Below the pieces are notes generated by a model. The model saw nothing but the letters and a program-made list of their open reading frames with translations. It did not search any database and was not told the DNA's origin. A stretch of 64,000 nucleotides of DNA from Chamaecrista fasciculata (Eukaryota > Streptophyta > Magnoliopsida > Fabales > Fabaceae): NCBI GenBank assembly GCA_003254925.1, contig QANZ01000493.1:64145-128144 (forward strand). Reading direction: 5' to 3'. Shown piece by piece: positions 1-11,450 of this stretch (the first letter of the stretch is position 1; each line of letters starts with the position of its first letter). A program made the position numbers and the translations under genes.

Positions 1-1
1 A

Positions 2-169
2 AACTCTGTATCTCCGTCGTCGTCATCATCCTATTCTGGTCATCATAAAGGCGGCGTTCACGGCGAGGCCTTTTCTGATCATCATGGTGACATTCAAGCA
101 GGAGTTACAGAGAGAGTGAGATTCAAATCGGCGAATCCGTTCTTACAGGTTTGGATGTTTGTAAGGGCT
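2..169 (+). CDS. possible partial exon at the window edge, unknown protein
   Basis: A reading frame beginning at base 2 stays open to a stop at 269-271. Its first 55 codons have coding-like composition, with a run of serines followed by a His/Gly-rich stretch and then a mixed charged segment. The composition becomes AT-rich after the CAG/GTTTGG at about 147-153, which could be a splice donor. No start codon is visible because the window begins inside the frame. I do not recognise the protein. It could be the internal or last exon of a plus-strand gene lying to the left, or chance. Confidence 0.25.
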
Positions 170-271
170 AATTTGAAACCTACACCATATATAAGGGACC
201 AATTTGAGACTTTGTGGCAAAATAAATTTATACTTGCAATATTCAGCAAAATGGAAGCCCAGCCTTCTTAA

Positions 272-1005
272 CAAGCTTAATTTTAATGTCCATACTACAT
301 ACTGTGACTTCTGGAAATCCTGGACACAAGAAATGCCTGCGTCAAACGACAACATCAACAAAATTTTAGTAAAATGTCATAGTTTGTTACGTCATCAAAA
401 TTTAACTTAGTTAATTTGTGTATCATTGTTGATTACGTCAACGCAAATTAACTTAGTTTCACGAGAGAGATTTAAGTTGTTTTTAAAATAAAAATATTAC
501 AAGGTCTCCTGATCTCATTATTTGTGACAAATATTCAAACTATAAAATTAACATTGTAAAAATAACTTGGAGCTAAAGTAAGCTAATTTCTCAGGTATAA
601 GATTTGCGTAGTAAGTTTTACATCTATCATAGTTACTTCAAACAACCTAGGGGTTAGAAAATGAACATTATAAACGTAAAAATCTTAAATATATTAATAG
701 TCAATACTCAGAATTTGTGTGTTTAACAAGTAACAAAACTCAACAAAAATGGAAAGAACTGCTAACTCCAACAAACAATTTCGAATTCAGTTCTTTTGTA
801 AACAAGTGTCGCCAATGATCCATACAGGTCCAAGAAAAAGCGGTAAGAACAAGTTTTTTACCCCAACATGAGATGACAGAAGAAAGACACAGGCATTCAA
901 ATCCAAGATGCTAACTTATTTTTTATCTGATGATAGTTGCACGGAAGAATGAAAGTTGAGTGAGAAGCAGGAACAGCAGAGGTGGTATTGGTCTGGTTAA
1001 TTTCC
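272..1005. other. AT-rich intergenic stretch
   Basis: I see no coding frame, RNA gene or clear repeat here. The short frames present have no recognisable content and AT-rich codon use. Confidence 0.5.
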
Positions 1006-2706
1006 TTAGTCAAGAAAATCGAAATGAGCCGTCCTCTGGAATGGATCAACTTGAGCGAAAAAGGCTTCCATATGTCTTCTTGGGAAAATGTTGTCAGCTT
1101 TCATCCTCTCCCTCATACCATATAAGCCTGAACAAGAGCATGGTAAAGGCTTATCTGAGAGCTATGCCCAGCTTGTCTCATTCTGTAGAAAATCTTTTCC
1201 GAATTATGGATGTCACCCCTCCGTGCATACTGACATAACACAACCATATAGGTACGAAACAATGGCTTCGACGGGGTCTGTTGGACTGCCTTCTTCTGCA
1301 AAACAGAGTCTGCCTTCTCCACTTCGCCTGCCTGCACATAAAGTTTCACAAGTGCGTCCCATACCAATGGGCCCATCTGGCACCCACTATCCGCCATTCG
1401 CTTAATAAGATTCTTACCCTTAACTACCATCTTATTATTTACATAAACCTTGAGAAGTGCTAAAAATTTCCTGGAAGAAAGTCTTTTCCATTTATCCATC
1501 ATTATCTCAAAAACTTTCTCTGCTTCTTCAACTTTCTTCAATTTTCCCCAAGCTTCAATAGCAGCTATACTCTCACCCAACTGAGGATTTGATTCACAGA
1601 CCTTCCAAATCCTCTCAACATCGTCAGCCTTTCCCAGGTCGGCATAAAGAGGAAGCAAAACTTGGCCACCATCTAAATGGGGTTAACTCCCCACACTCAA
1701 TGGGGTTCACCATCTAAATAAATCCAACAAAAATTTCTATTTCCTTGGGTTATAGTAACATGTAACCACGTTACATGAGAGCATCCAAATTTGTATGAGA
1801 CATGCTCTAACTTCTATCAACTATCAAGTAAATTATTTTCCACATCTCAAGGACTAATTCATCCCCAAAGGCTGAGGCTGTTCAATGAAGGCTCATTTTC
1901 ATCAATAACTCCAATACACCCACACTTACTGGAAAGTTCTTTGGCATGAAGCATAGAGAAAGCACATGTGCATCTTAGTACCATATCTTGAGCTGAAATT
2001 CAAATTAATAATAAATTGTGGGGATAACAATGATCAAACTGCAGACATCTTGGTTGGTGGCAGAGGTCTAATACCAATATTACCTCATCCCAAAGTATTA
2101 GAATGGTGAAGGCCTTACATATGGTTCATTAAAAACTCTTAACACAATAGAGGAAGTATTCCCCCTCATTAAAACATTTGTAACTGATGAAGGCCTTCCA
2201 GCAATAACTACTGTGATTTAGAGTCTTAATAATTAAATTCAACATAAGCATTATTTAGCTATAGAGTGACAGTTGCAGAGAAGTTATGTAACTGAAGGAA
2301 AAATAACAATAAAATAGCATAGCTACAAAGATTAGTCAAATGCTAATAAATACTAAAAAAAAGTGAAGTAATGGGAATTAAAGTTAATTTACTGGCAAAA
2401 TAATTCAAAACTTTCACTGTGCAAATTGGATGCAAATATAAATCTGCTCCTTTACCTGCAAAGCCCTCCAATACATTCGACGCCTGTGAAGACTCAACAA
2501 GACCAAAGAGACCTCAGAGCTATCTAGTTCTTTCCCCTCTTTAACCCATTTTTCTAGAGCAGAATGTGTAGACAAAGCTGGGGCATCCATGATTGCCTTA
2601 GCTAGGTCTGATCCAGCCGTCATCGCCAGTTTTGACTGTTTTGCTGTTGGATCACTCAGTATCTGATAACCCCAGCTCATTTGGTTCCTCAGCACCCTCC
2701 TCCTCT
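1006..2706 (-). pseudogene. broken PPR gene (P-class, At1g80270/PPR596-like)
   Basis: Two separated pieces of one pentatricopeptide-repeat protein remain. Bases 1656-1113 encode the C-terminal helical repeats (motifs such as VWDALVKLYVQAGEVEKAD and the tail of another repeat). Bases 2700-2456 encode the acidic N-terminal part ending in RRRMYWRALQ before a GT donor. In the Arabidopsis family about 200 residues lie between these pieces, but 1660-2455 holds no matching code, so the middle is deleted. After residue 181 of the C-terminal piece a short deletion shifts the frame. The true C-terminus (AFFAQVDPFQRTAHFDFLD) continues in another frame to a stop at 1006-1008. The N-terminal piece also changes frame near 2640-2660. 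Upstream coding is lost at about 2706, where a LINE begins. PPR proteins of this kind bind organelle RNA. This copy cannot make one. Confidence 0.8.
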
Positions 2707-3827
2707 TTCACTCTTTGAATAGTACATTTAAGATTATTTGGAATTTAAATGTGTCTGAAAGAGTGAAATTATTCATATGGCAAATTGCTCATGATAGAAT
2801 TCTTACCAAGGAACGTTGTAGTAAATGGTTTGGATCTTTTGATAGCTGTGTTCTTTGCCCTCATCAGGTAGAATCAACCCTACATGTGTTGAGGGATTGT
2901 AGTAGGGCTTCTTCTCTGTGGAATAAGATTTTGGACCCAACTCAATTTGATAATTTCTATAATAATTTCAACCTTGCAGACTGGATTTTACTTAATTTAA
3001 CTAATACCTTTTCGTCTAACTTTGATTTGGAGTGGAGGCAGATTTGGGCTATTTCTTGCTGGAATCTTTGGAGATGGAGGAATGATGCTCTCTTCAATTC
3101 CGGCAGCAATATTCCTAGAGACCCTTGTCTTGCCACCATCTCTGCAGTTCGTGATTTTAATGATAGTGTGTGTTTCCTAAATGCAGGTATTGATAAAGTG
3201 CAGAAAAAGTGTGTTGGGGTTACCTAGTCTAGACCGCCGGATGGTTGGTTAAAGTTGAACACAGATGGTGCTCGAGATCAAAGTACAGGTCATGCTGGGT
3301 GTGGAGGCCTTCTGCGAAATTCAGAAGGGGCTTGGATTCTGGGTTTTTTAAAATACTTGGGCTTTTGTTCGGTTTTATGGGCTGAATGCTGGGGTCTGCT
3401 TGAAGGAATCCGTTGTGCTTTGGAGATTGAGGCGCAAGACCTGGAGATTGAGTGTGACTCTTTGCTTGTGGTGGGTGTTGTCACTGAACGGAAGCCTCTG
3501 GGAGTGGAGATTGACACTTTAGTGAGGATCATTCAAGACTTGTTAAGAAATTTTAGAAGATGGACATTGACTCACAAGTGGCATGAGGCCAATACCTGTG
3601 CAGATAGGCTTGCTGGGATCAGCCGGGATGATGGTGGCGACGGAGAGGTGGTTCGTTACTTGCAGCCGCCGCGGGATATAGGTCTTCTCCTCCTTCGTGA
3701 TGCTGTGGGGTTGAGTTTGCCTAGGATTGTTTAAGTTGGTCGTTTTGCCTCCTGTCTGTTTGGGAGTGTTTTGTTTCTATGTATTGTTTTTTTGTGGGTT
3801 TGCTTACCGTTACTTATCAAAAAAAAA
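2707..3827 (+). mobile_element. 5'-truncated LINE (non-LTR retrotransposon) with RNase H
   Basis: A single frame runs 2715-3734 and is broken by one in-frame TAG at 3225-3227. The first part is the zf-RVT region that follows plant LINE reverse transcriptase; its motif is Cys-x2-Cys, then His and Cys, in CVLCPHQVESTLHVLRDC. The second part is a type-I RNase H domain with all four acidic positions visible: NTDGA, AECWGLLEG, ECDSLLVV and the Asp of NTCADRLAG. The stop is at 3732-3734, followed by about 85 bases of 3' UTR and an A run at 3819-3827. The endonuclease and reverse transcriptase are missing, as expected for 5' truncation on insertion. It sits directly against the broken PPR exon. I could not find a convincing target-site duplication. 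Confidence 0.85.
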
Positions 3828-4174
3828 GAACGTCCTCCGTTTTGAACTCACAGGTCAACGTCAAAACTCAAAACATAACATTTCATTTGATGAACAGTGA
3901 ATTTTGTAAATCAAGTCACTACGTGTCAAAAATCCAAATTATAACGAAAGAGATGGAATTGAGTTATCATAAATGTTCACTACAGAGAACTCTTAAAAGA
4001 TCTAAAAAAATAATTATCGCATTAAGGATCAAACGTTGGAGTGAAAATGATATCATTTTTCAGTTTTCATCATTAAATTACGTAGGGGTCAAGGGGTGGT
4101 GATCACTTTATCATCTATTAATTAATGACAAATTTTACAGACCATCTCAAATATGGGTTTTTAGTATCTCAATA

Positions 4175-4425
4175 ACCGGTATTAGATTTATGAAATAGAG
4201 CTAAATGAAACAGAGTAATTCTCATGTATTGAATGAATGAAAGAAATGAGTACAGAGATGTATTTATAGACACTGCTCAATAACTAATCACGTGCTATCC
4301 TATAACTACTCTGCAGAACTAATTGTAACAAACTGAGCTGGCAAAACTAACTTATGAACTTATGCACTATAGCGTCCCAATACAGAAACTGATATGAACC
4401 AGTGAACTAATACACTATTAACCGG
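4175..4425 (-). repeat. solo Copia LTR (4180-4420) with its own 5-bp target-site duplication
   Basis: The 241-bp sequence 4180-4420 matches the LTR at 8896-9136 with about three substitutions and equal length. It is flanked on both sides by the same 5-mer, accgg, at 4175-4179 and 4421-4425. That is the expected duplication size for Copia integrases and marks it as a complete insertion in its own right. The outer flank of the other LTR (agggg after 9136) does not match. The 42 bases after the second accgg, up to the N at 4467, look like host DNA and not element sequence. See the finding on this join. Confidence 0.75.
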
Positions 4426-4467
4426 TAATGATGACAATTGCTTGTGGCTCCCTCTTTTTTTTTTTTC

Positions 4468-7400
4468 NGGGTGTCAACAACCTTCAGCTTATCACGAAGA
4501 ACACTGAATCGAGAGAAAGCCAACGGCTTGGTAAGTACATCAGCTGTCTGATCCAGAGAAGGTATGTGAGAAATAGCAAGAGATCCTTTAATAACTTTCT
4601 CTCGAACAAAAAATATATCAAGCTCCATATGCTTAGTTCGATTATGCAAAACAGGATTATGCGTAAGTTGTACTGCACTAGAATTATCACAGAGAACTCG
4701 TGGCTTGACAGATGAAACACACTGAAGTTCATGTAAAAGTGATTGAACCCAAGTAATTTCTGCAACCAATGAAGCAATACTGCGATATTCAGCCTCAGTG
4801 CTTGATCGAGCAACAACTTGTTGTTTTCTGGAACTCCAAGAAATGAGATTGGAACCAAGAAAAAGACCAAAGCCTGAAGTAGAACGCCTGTCATCAATAT
4901 CACTAGCCCAATCTGCATCACAATAACCTAAGAGATGAAGAGAAGAGCTAGGAGAGAAAAGTAAACCATGAGATATAGTCCCTTTCAGATAGCGTAGAAT
5001 CCGTTTAACAGCAACCCAATGAGTATCCAAGGGTTGACTCATGAATTGACACACTTTGTTGACAGCAAAAGAAATTTCTGGATGTGTAATTGTAGCATAC
5101 TGTAATGCACCAACAGTGGAACGATAAAGATGAGGATCTGACATCAAATCTGAACCAGTTTTTGTGAGTTTAAGACCTGCAACCATGGGGGTGTTAATGG
5201 GATTAGCACCATCCATTTTAGTCTTGACAAGAAGGTCCTGAATGTACTTTGCTTGAGACAAGGATATAGAACCATTAGGCAGATAGTTAACCTTAATACC
5301 CAAAAAATAATTGAGTTTACCAAGATCCTTCAAGGAAAATTCATCATTGAGACGAATTTTAAGAGAATTAATGAACGAAACAGAAGAGCCAGTAATGATT
5401 ATGTCATCAACGTATACCAAAAGATAAGTGACCGAAGTTGGAGATGTATGAACAAACAGAGAAGGATCACATTTGCTAGCAATAAAACCAAATTTCACCA
5501 AGGTAGTAGCAAGACGATGAAACCAAGCTCTTGGGGCTTGTTTTAGACCATATAGAGATTTATTGAGCTTGCAAACAAGAGAAGAATTGGAGTTAACATA
5601 TCCTGGGGGTTGTGTCATATAGATATCTTCAGTAATAACCCCATTAAGAAAAGCATTATTAACGTCTAGTTGAAAAAGAGACCATGACTTAGATAAAGCA
5701 AGAGTTAAAATAACTCGAACTGTTGTTGGCTTAATAACAGGTGAAAAGGTCTCAGTGTAATCACATCCCTCCTCCTGATGGAAGCCTTTAGCAACAAGTC
5801 GGGCTTTGTATCTATTGATAGAGCCATCTGCATTTTCTTTGACCCGAAATACCCATTTACAACCTATTGCTTGACGACCAGGAGGTAAAGTAGTGAGAGT
5901 CCAAGTATTATTAGTAATAAGAGCATGATATTCAGCATCCATAGCCAATTTCCAATGAGGAAGGGACATAGCAGTTTTGACAGTGGTGGGAACACGAGTA
6001 TCTGACTGTTGAGCAACAAGAACTTTTGGTTTGAATACGCCACACTTTGCACGGGTTAGCATGGGATGATCAACAATAGGTGGTTTGGATTTTGGTTTTG
6101 ATTTAGGAGGTAATGAAGAAGTATTATGAAAAGAAGAATTATGAGGAATAGAAGAAGGGGATTTAGACTGTGTAGTACTATTGGAAAGTATAGGTTCTGA
6201 TGAAACAGTGGGAATATCAGTAGAAACAGTGGGAATATCAGTAGCTTGAGGAGCAAATGAAGAACCAGTACCTGTATCAACAACAACTTCAGATGAAGGA
6301 TTAGTAACAGGTGTCAAAGATGTAACATATTGGCCATGAACAATGGGAGGTAATGCAGAAGGAAAAACAATAGGAGTGGAGGGTTGACACGAAGTAACAG
6401 CAAACTCAGAGGAATAAGGAAAGCAAAATTCATCAAATTTAACATCTCTAGAGATGTATAACCGACCATTTGGAGAGAGACATTTGTAACCCTTATGATG
6501 AGAAGAATAACCAAGAAACAAGCATTTAGTGGTTCTGAAGTCAAGCTTATGATTATTATAGGGACGTATAAGAGGATAACAAGCACAACCAAATACCCGA
6601 AGAAAAAGATAATCAGGTGAAGTGTTATGCAAGCAAAAATATGGAGAAGAGTAATTGAGTATAGGTGTAGGAAGACAATTAATGAGATGAACAGCACAAA
6701 GAAAAGCATCTTCCCAAAAAGAAATAGGTAATGATGCTTGAGCAAGTAAGCACAAACCAAGTTCAACTATATGACGGTGTTTTCGCTCAACTGAGCCATT
6801 TTGGGGATGAGTATAAGGACAAGACAAACGATGAACAATACCATTTGCCTTAAGAAAATCAGTGAATACACGGAACTCTCCTCCCCAATCTGATTGTATT
6901 GCTTTGATCTTACAATTAAATTGATTCTCAACAAGATTTTTAAATTCTTTGAATTTTGTAAACGAATCACCCTTGGTAGTGAGAGGAAAAATCCAAGTGA
7001 AACGAGAATAAGCATCAACAATACTAAGATAGTATCTAGAACCACACCTAGAAGGAGTTGGAGAGGGACCCCAAACATCCATAAAAATTAATTCAAATGG
7101 CGTATTATAAGTATGAGGGGAAGGAGGGTGAGGAAGCTTATGCATTTTGCCATAACAGCATGCTGTGCAAAAATCAGAAACATTTTTATTAGGAACTTTG
7201 ATATTACAAGAACGAAGTACATTGCCAACAATTGGAACAGAAGGATGACCTAAACGTGAATGCCACAAGTGAAAACTAAGACTGGTGTTTGTGAGATTAC
7301 AAGTGGCAGTAGAAGTATTATTTGCAGAAGAAGATAAAACTGAAGAAAAAACAACTGGTGACACAGTGCTTGTGAGCTGACTGGTCTGAGAAGTATGAGG

Positions 7401-8867
7401 ATTAAGAGCAAGATCATTGAAGCAATACAATCCATCGGATCTAAGAGTACCCTGTAAAAGAGTTTCCTTGGAATCCTGTGATTTAACATAGCAAGAATCA
7501 GCATGGAATTCAAAGAAAACAGAATTATCTTTAGCAAAACGAGAAACACTAATCAAATTCTTGGTTATGTGAGGAACATGTAAGAGATTATTGAGCTTAA
7601 GAGACACTTTAGAATTAAATGGAGATTGAAAAATAGAATGGCCAATATGTTTAATATTTAAACCTGTACCATCGCCCATGTGAACCTGTTCTTGACCAAG
7701 ATAACCAGAACTTGATGCAAGATTGGAGTTATTGTAAGTGACATGACTCGAAGCACCTGAATCGGGGAACCAGGATGAATCAGTGAGAAGATCTGGTGTA
7801 GCAACAGTAGATGCTACATTGACAGAAGGTCGAGGACCAGAAAATGAAGGAGCATTCTGCATGTACTGAGAGTCATTGACAAAGTAATTAGAGTCATATC
7901 TGTAATAACAGTAGGATGCCAAGTGACCAGTACGATTGCACACTTGGCAGACAAAATTGGATCTAGGACCTCTAGGAGAACGAGAACTACCACGACCTCT
8001 GCCACGATTTTGACTAAAATTAGAACGACCACCACGGTTATTGGAGCCATGAAAACGGGAATTAGGATTATGGTTAGGCTGCTGAAAAGGCTTAGAGGAA
8101 TTAGAATTGGAATTAGATTGAGAACTCTTATCTTTAGAATCTTGAGTTGCAAGATTAACAGTTGGAGGATCAACTTTAGGTACAACATGCTTTTCTAACT
8201 TGATTTCTTCAGAAATAAGAAGAGCTTGAAGCTCAGAAACAGAAACATTTCCTGACCGAACATTAATAGAGGTAATAAATGGACCATACTCTACTGGCAG
8301 ACCTTCAAGAATACACTGTATATGCTCATGCTCAGGAACAACTGTACCAATAGAAGTTAAGGCATCAACAATTGCCTTAATTCGCAGAAGATATTCTGCC
8401 ATTGATCTAGCATCTTTCTTGATGCTACGAAGCTCATTGCGATACTGATAGACCTTGGCCTTCATATGAATACCAAAGTGAGTCTGAATTCGCTCCCAAA
8501 TTTCATAGGAATGAACACAGCCAACGACTAATGTCTGCATCTGATCTCCTAACGAAGAGAGAATCCATGACATTAACAGTTTGTCCTGCTTGCGCCAGAG
8601 AACTAAAGCAGGATTGATTCGATTTGCCAAACGATCTTCAGCAGTAAGAAATTGATCAGGCATAGAGTTTGCAAAGAGAAATTCGTCAAGTCCATGACCT
8701 TGCACAGCAGAAGTAATCTGCTGATGCCATGGAAGGTAATTTTTATCTTCTAGCTTAGTAGACAAAGGATGAGAAAAGACAACAAGAGAGGACGCAGAAA
8801 CAGAATGTATTTGTGAAGAAGAAGAATCTGGTGAAGGAGTAGAAATAGAAGAAGAAACTGAAGCCAT
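4468..8867 (-). CDS. Copia gag-pol polyprotein (3' end missing)
   Basis: About 1,466 codons are open from the ATG at 8867 to the N. In order: a UBN2-type gag region (about residues 40-240); a Gly/Arg-rich stretch; a CCHC zinc knuckle at about 307-320 (CQVCNRTGHLASYC); aspartic protease DSGAS near 368; the GAG-pre-integrase motif with LWHSRLGHPS; the integrase core with MDVWG near 596 and QSDWGGEF near 658; reverse transcriptase beginning GCKWVFRVK with the catalytic YVDD near 1151; and RNase H with DADWA near 1320 and STEAEY. It lies 16 bases downstream of the primer-binding site. The last in-frame residues before the N are the usual C-terminal region of Copia RNase H. Anything read beyond the N is not part of the protein. 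Confidence 0.92.
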
Positions 8868-8895
8868 CGCTGTTAAGCTCAGGGCTCTGATACCA

Positions 8896-9136
8896 TATTA
8901 GATTTATGAAATAGAGCTAAATGAAACAGAGTAATTCTCATATATTGAATGAATGAAAGAAATGAGTACAGAGATGTATTTATAGACACTGCTCAATAAC
9001 TAATCACGTGCTATCCTATAACTACACTGCAGAACTAATTGTAACAAACTGAGCTGGCAAAACTAACTTATGAACTTATGCACTATAGCGTCCCAATACA
9101 GAAACTGATATGAATCAGTGAACTAATACACTATTA
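8896..9136 (-). repeat. Copia 5' LTR (241 bp)
   Basis: This LTR abuts the tRNA primer-binding site, which fixes its inner edge at 8896. Its outer edge at 9136 is set by the end of similarity with 4420. Read on the minus strand it begins TAATAG and ends CTAATA, not the canonical TG...CA. It must hold the promoter and polyadenylation signals of the element. Confidence 0.85.
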
Positions 9137-9569
9137 AGGGGGACATGGATGGAGAAAAAATTATGTGCAAATGCTGAAAGATAATATGAGACACATGGCA
9201 CAATTTGAAACGTTAGATTTGATGGATAGCCTGTATTATTTTGACAGCATGAACAGTAGAGAAAAAATATGGTAGTGGATCCATTGCCCTTTCTTTACTC
9301 CTACTTTTTTGTACGGAAAGAAAAAGAAAACACAAGGCATACTCACAATTCTTTTTGGTGGCCTTTGCCATGCTTTTGCGAGAATGAGGAGGGAAAGAAG
9401 GAACAAAAGAAATCCGAAATGACACACAACCAAACACTTCCAAAAATATGTTCGGCCAAAAAAATACACTTCCAAAAGATGAAGCGGCCGTTCGGCGAGG
9501 GAGTCTTGGTACTTCAGGCACGCCACATATAACGTGGAAAGAAAGAAAAAAACAATAAGATAAAAATAT
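9137..9569. other. intergenic stretch with no recognised gene
   Basis: Several overlapping frames of about 90-100 codons exist on both strands at 9213-9532. None shows a known motif or consistent codon use. I see nothing I can name. Confidence 0.5.
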
Positions 9570-9968
9570 GGGTAAATTACACTTTGATACCCTATAGTTT
9601 GATCTTATTTCACTTTGGTACCCTGTGGTTTAAAACCTGACACTTTGGTACCCTTGAGAGTTATTTTGTAATTTTAACCATAACAAATTTTTCAAAAATT
9701 ACATATTGACCCCAAAAAATTTTCAAAAAATTACAAATAGGTCCCTAGATACATATTATCTAAGGACTAAAATGAAAACTTTAAAAAGATTTTGGGGTCA
9801 ATATGTAATTTTTGCAAAATTTATTATGGCTAAAATTACAAAATAGCTCCAAAGGGTACCAAAGTGTTAATGGAAAATACCACAGGGTACCAAAGTGTCA
9901 GGTTTCAAACTACAAGGTACCAAAGTGAAATAGGGTCAAACCATAGGGTACCAAAGTGTAATTTACCC
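9570..9968. repeat. foldback MITE, GGGTAAATTACA family, copy 1
   Basis: The element starts gggtaaattacactttg and ends with the reverse complement caaagtgtaatttaccc. Long inverted arms carry repeated ctttggtaccctgtgg-type phrases. The centre (ataggtccctagatacatattatctaaggac) matches that of the copy at 24556-24985. It has no coding capacity. The right end coincides exactly with the single N at 9969, so its right-hand duplication cannot be read. Confidence 0.8.
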
Positions 9969-9969
9969 N

Positions 9970-10963
9970 TAGCAAAACGAGAAACACTAATCAAATTCTT
10001 GGTTATGTGAGGAACATGTAAGAGATTATTGAGCTTAAGAGAAACTTTAGAATTAAATGGAGATTGAAAAATAGAATGGCCAATATGTTTAATATTTAAA
10101 CCTGTACCATCGCCCATGTGAACCTGTTCTTGACCAAGATAACCAGAACTTGATGCAAGATTGGAGTTATTGTAAGTGACATGACTCGAAGCACCTGAAT
10201 CGGGGAACCAGGATGAATCAGTGAGAAGATCTGGTGTAGCAACAGTAGATGCTACATTGACAGAAGGTCGAGGACCAGAAAATGAAGGAGCATTCTGCAT
10301 GTACTGAGAGTCATTGACAAAGTAATTAGAGTCATATCTGTAATAACAGTAGGATGCCAAGTGACCAGTACGATTGCACACTTGACAGACAAAATTGGAT
10401 CTAGGACCTCTAGGAGAACGAGAACTACCACGACCTCTGCCACGATTTTGACTAAAATTAGAACGACCACCACGGTTATTGGAGCCATGAAAACGAGAAT
10501 TAGGATTATGGTTAGACTGCTGAAAAGGCTTGGAGGAATTAGAATTGGAATTGGATTGAGAACTCTTATCTTTAGAATCTTGAGTTGCAAGATTAACAGT
10601 TGGAGGATCAACTTTAGGTACAACATGCTTTTCTAACTTGATTTCTTCAGAAATAAGAAGAGCTTGAAGCTCAGAAACAGAAACATTTCCTGACCGAACA
10701 TTAATAGAGGTAATAAATGGACCATACTCTACTGGCAGACCTTCAAGAATACACTGTATATGCTCATGCTCAGGAACAACTGTACCAATAGAAGTTAAGG
10801 CATCAACAATTGCCTTAATACGCAGAAGATATTCTGCCATTGATCTAGCATCTTTCTTGATGCTACGAAGCTCATTGCGATACTGATAAACCTTGGCCTT
10901 CATATGAATACCAAAGTGAGTCTGAATTCGCTCCCAAATTTCATAGGAATGAACGCAGCCAAC
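9970..10963 (-). mobile_element. second Copia fragment (gag to protease) between two single Ns
   Basis: These 994 bases align without gaps to 7532-8525 of the larger element, with roughly nine substitutions (about 99% identity by eye). They encode the end of the UBN2 gag, the zinc knuckle, the DSGAS protease site and the start of the region before integrase. A single N stands at each end (9969 and 10964) and no LTR or truncation signature is present. The fragment is bounded by assembly joins and not by biological ends. It could be a real second insertion that is only partly assembled, or a gap filled with a paralogous contig. Confidence 0.85.
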
Positions 10964-11081
10964 NATTTATTCTTATATCATCTAGTGAATTAAAAACAAC
11001 TTGATCAATAAGGGATTATGGTCTTCATATAGCCTAAACAAGGTCCTAAATTGGAAACCTTATCAATATAATTATGTGTAC

Positions 11082-11290
11082 TGGGAGACTTTTTTTTTTT
11101 TAATAAACCAAGGGTATCCACCGTCGAGACGAGTGACTAATCCTTTCGCCGCGGGTCCTCCAGTTAAGGGTAAACGGTTGGCTACAGAATGCTTTCCATA
11201 CCCAAAGGTGGGATTCGAACCCCCACCACTTGGTTAAGGGACCAAGTGAGGAACCACTAGGCCATACTCATGTGGTTATATTGGGAGACT
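11082..11290 (-). mobile_element. tRNA-derived SINE with target-site duplication
   Basis: On the minus strand a tRNA-like head starts near 11281. It has an A box (GGCCTAGTGGTTCC) and a B box (GGGTTCGAATCCC) in the normal spacing, then about 100 bases of unrelated body and a terminal A run (the T run at 11091-11101 on the plus strand). A 9-bp direct repeat, tgggagact, flanks it at 11082-11090 and 11282-11290. The head keeps both polymerase III boxes but lies in a longer retroposed unit, so it is not a functional tRNA gene. Confidence 0.85.
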
Positions 11291-11450
11291 CTTTTATATG
11301 TGAGTTGAACTGACATTAGTTAGAACTCAAGACGACAAAGCCTTGGATACCATATGGGCAACCGTAAAAAAAATAACAATCTTCACCTAACTAATGATAT
11401 GTAATATAAAATTATTATGAAAAGAAAATCAAATCTTAACTCATATTAAA

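Larger units (their letters stand above)
4468..9136 (-). mobile_element. Ty1/Copia retrotransposon, internal region plus 5' LTR; 3' end cut at an N
   Basis: Read on the minus strand, the element starts with an LTR (9136-8896). A primer-binding site follows at once at 8895-8884 (TGGTATCAGAGC, complementary to the 3' end of initiator-Met tRNA), and then one long gag-pol frame. The domain order PR-INT-RT-RH is that of Copia. The 3' end runs into the single N at 4467, so the polypurine tract and 3' LTR of this copy are not shown. The coding frame is otherwise free of stops, so the copy is young. Confidence 0.9.

Noticed and set aside
2690..3840. Target-site duplication of the LINE
   Set aside because: The sequences next to the two ends (ccctcctcc and acgtcctcc) resemble each other but do not form a clean repeat at the element ends.
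6056..8188. Leu/Ile-rich frames overlapping the Copia polyprotein
   Set aside because: They are shadows of the gag-pol frame in other registers.
4180..9136. Complete Copia element with paired LTRs
   Set aside because: The left LTR has its own matching 5-bp flanks, the outer flanks of the pair do not match, and an N separates the left LTR from the interior.
9213..9532. Overlapping frames of 87-102 codons on both strands
   Set aside because: No motif, no splice context, and mutually overlapping frames. Probably chance.
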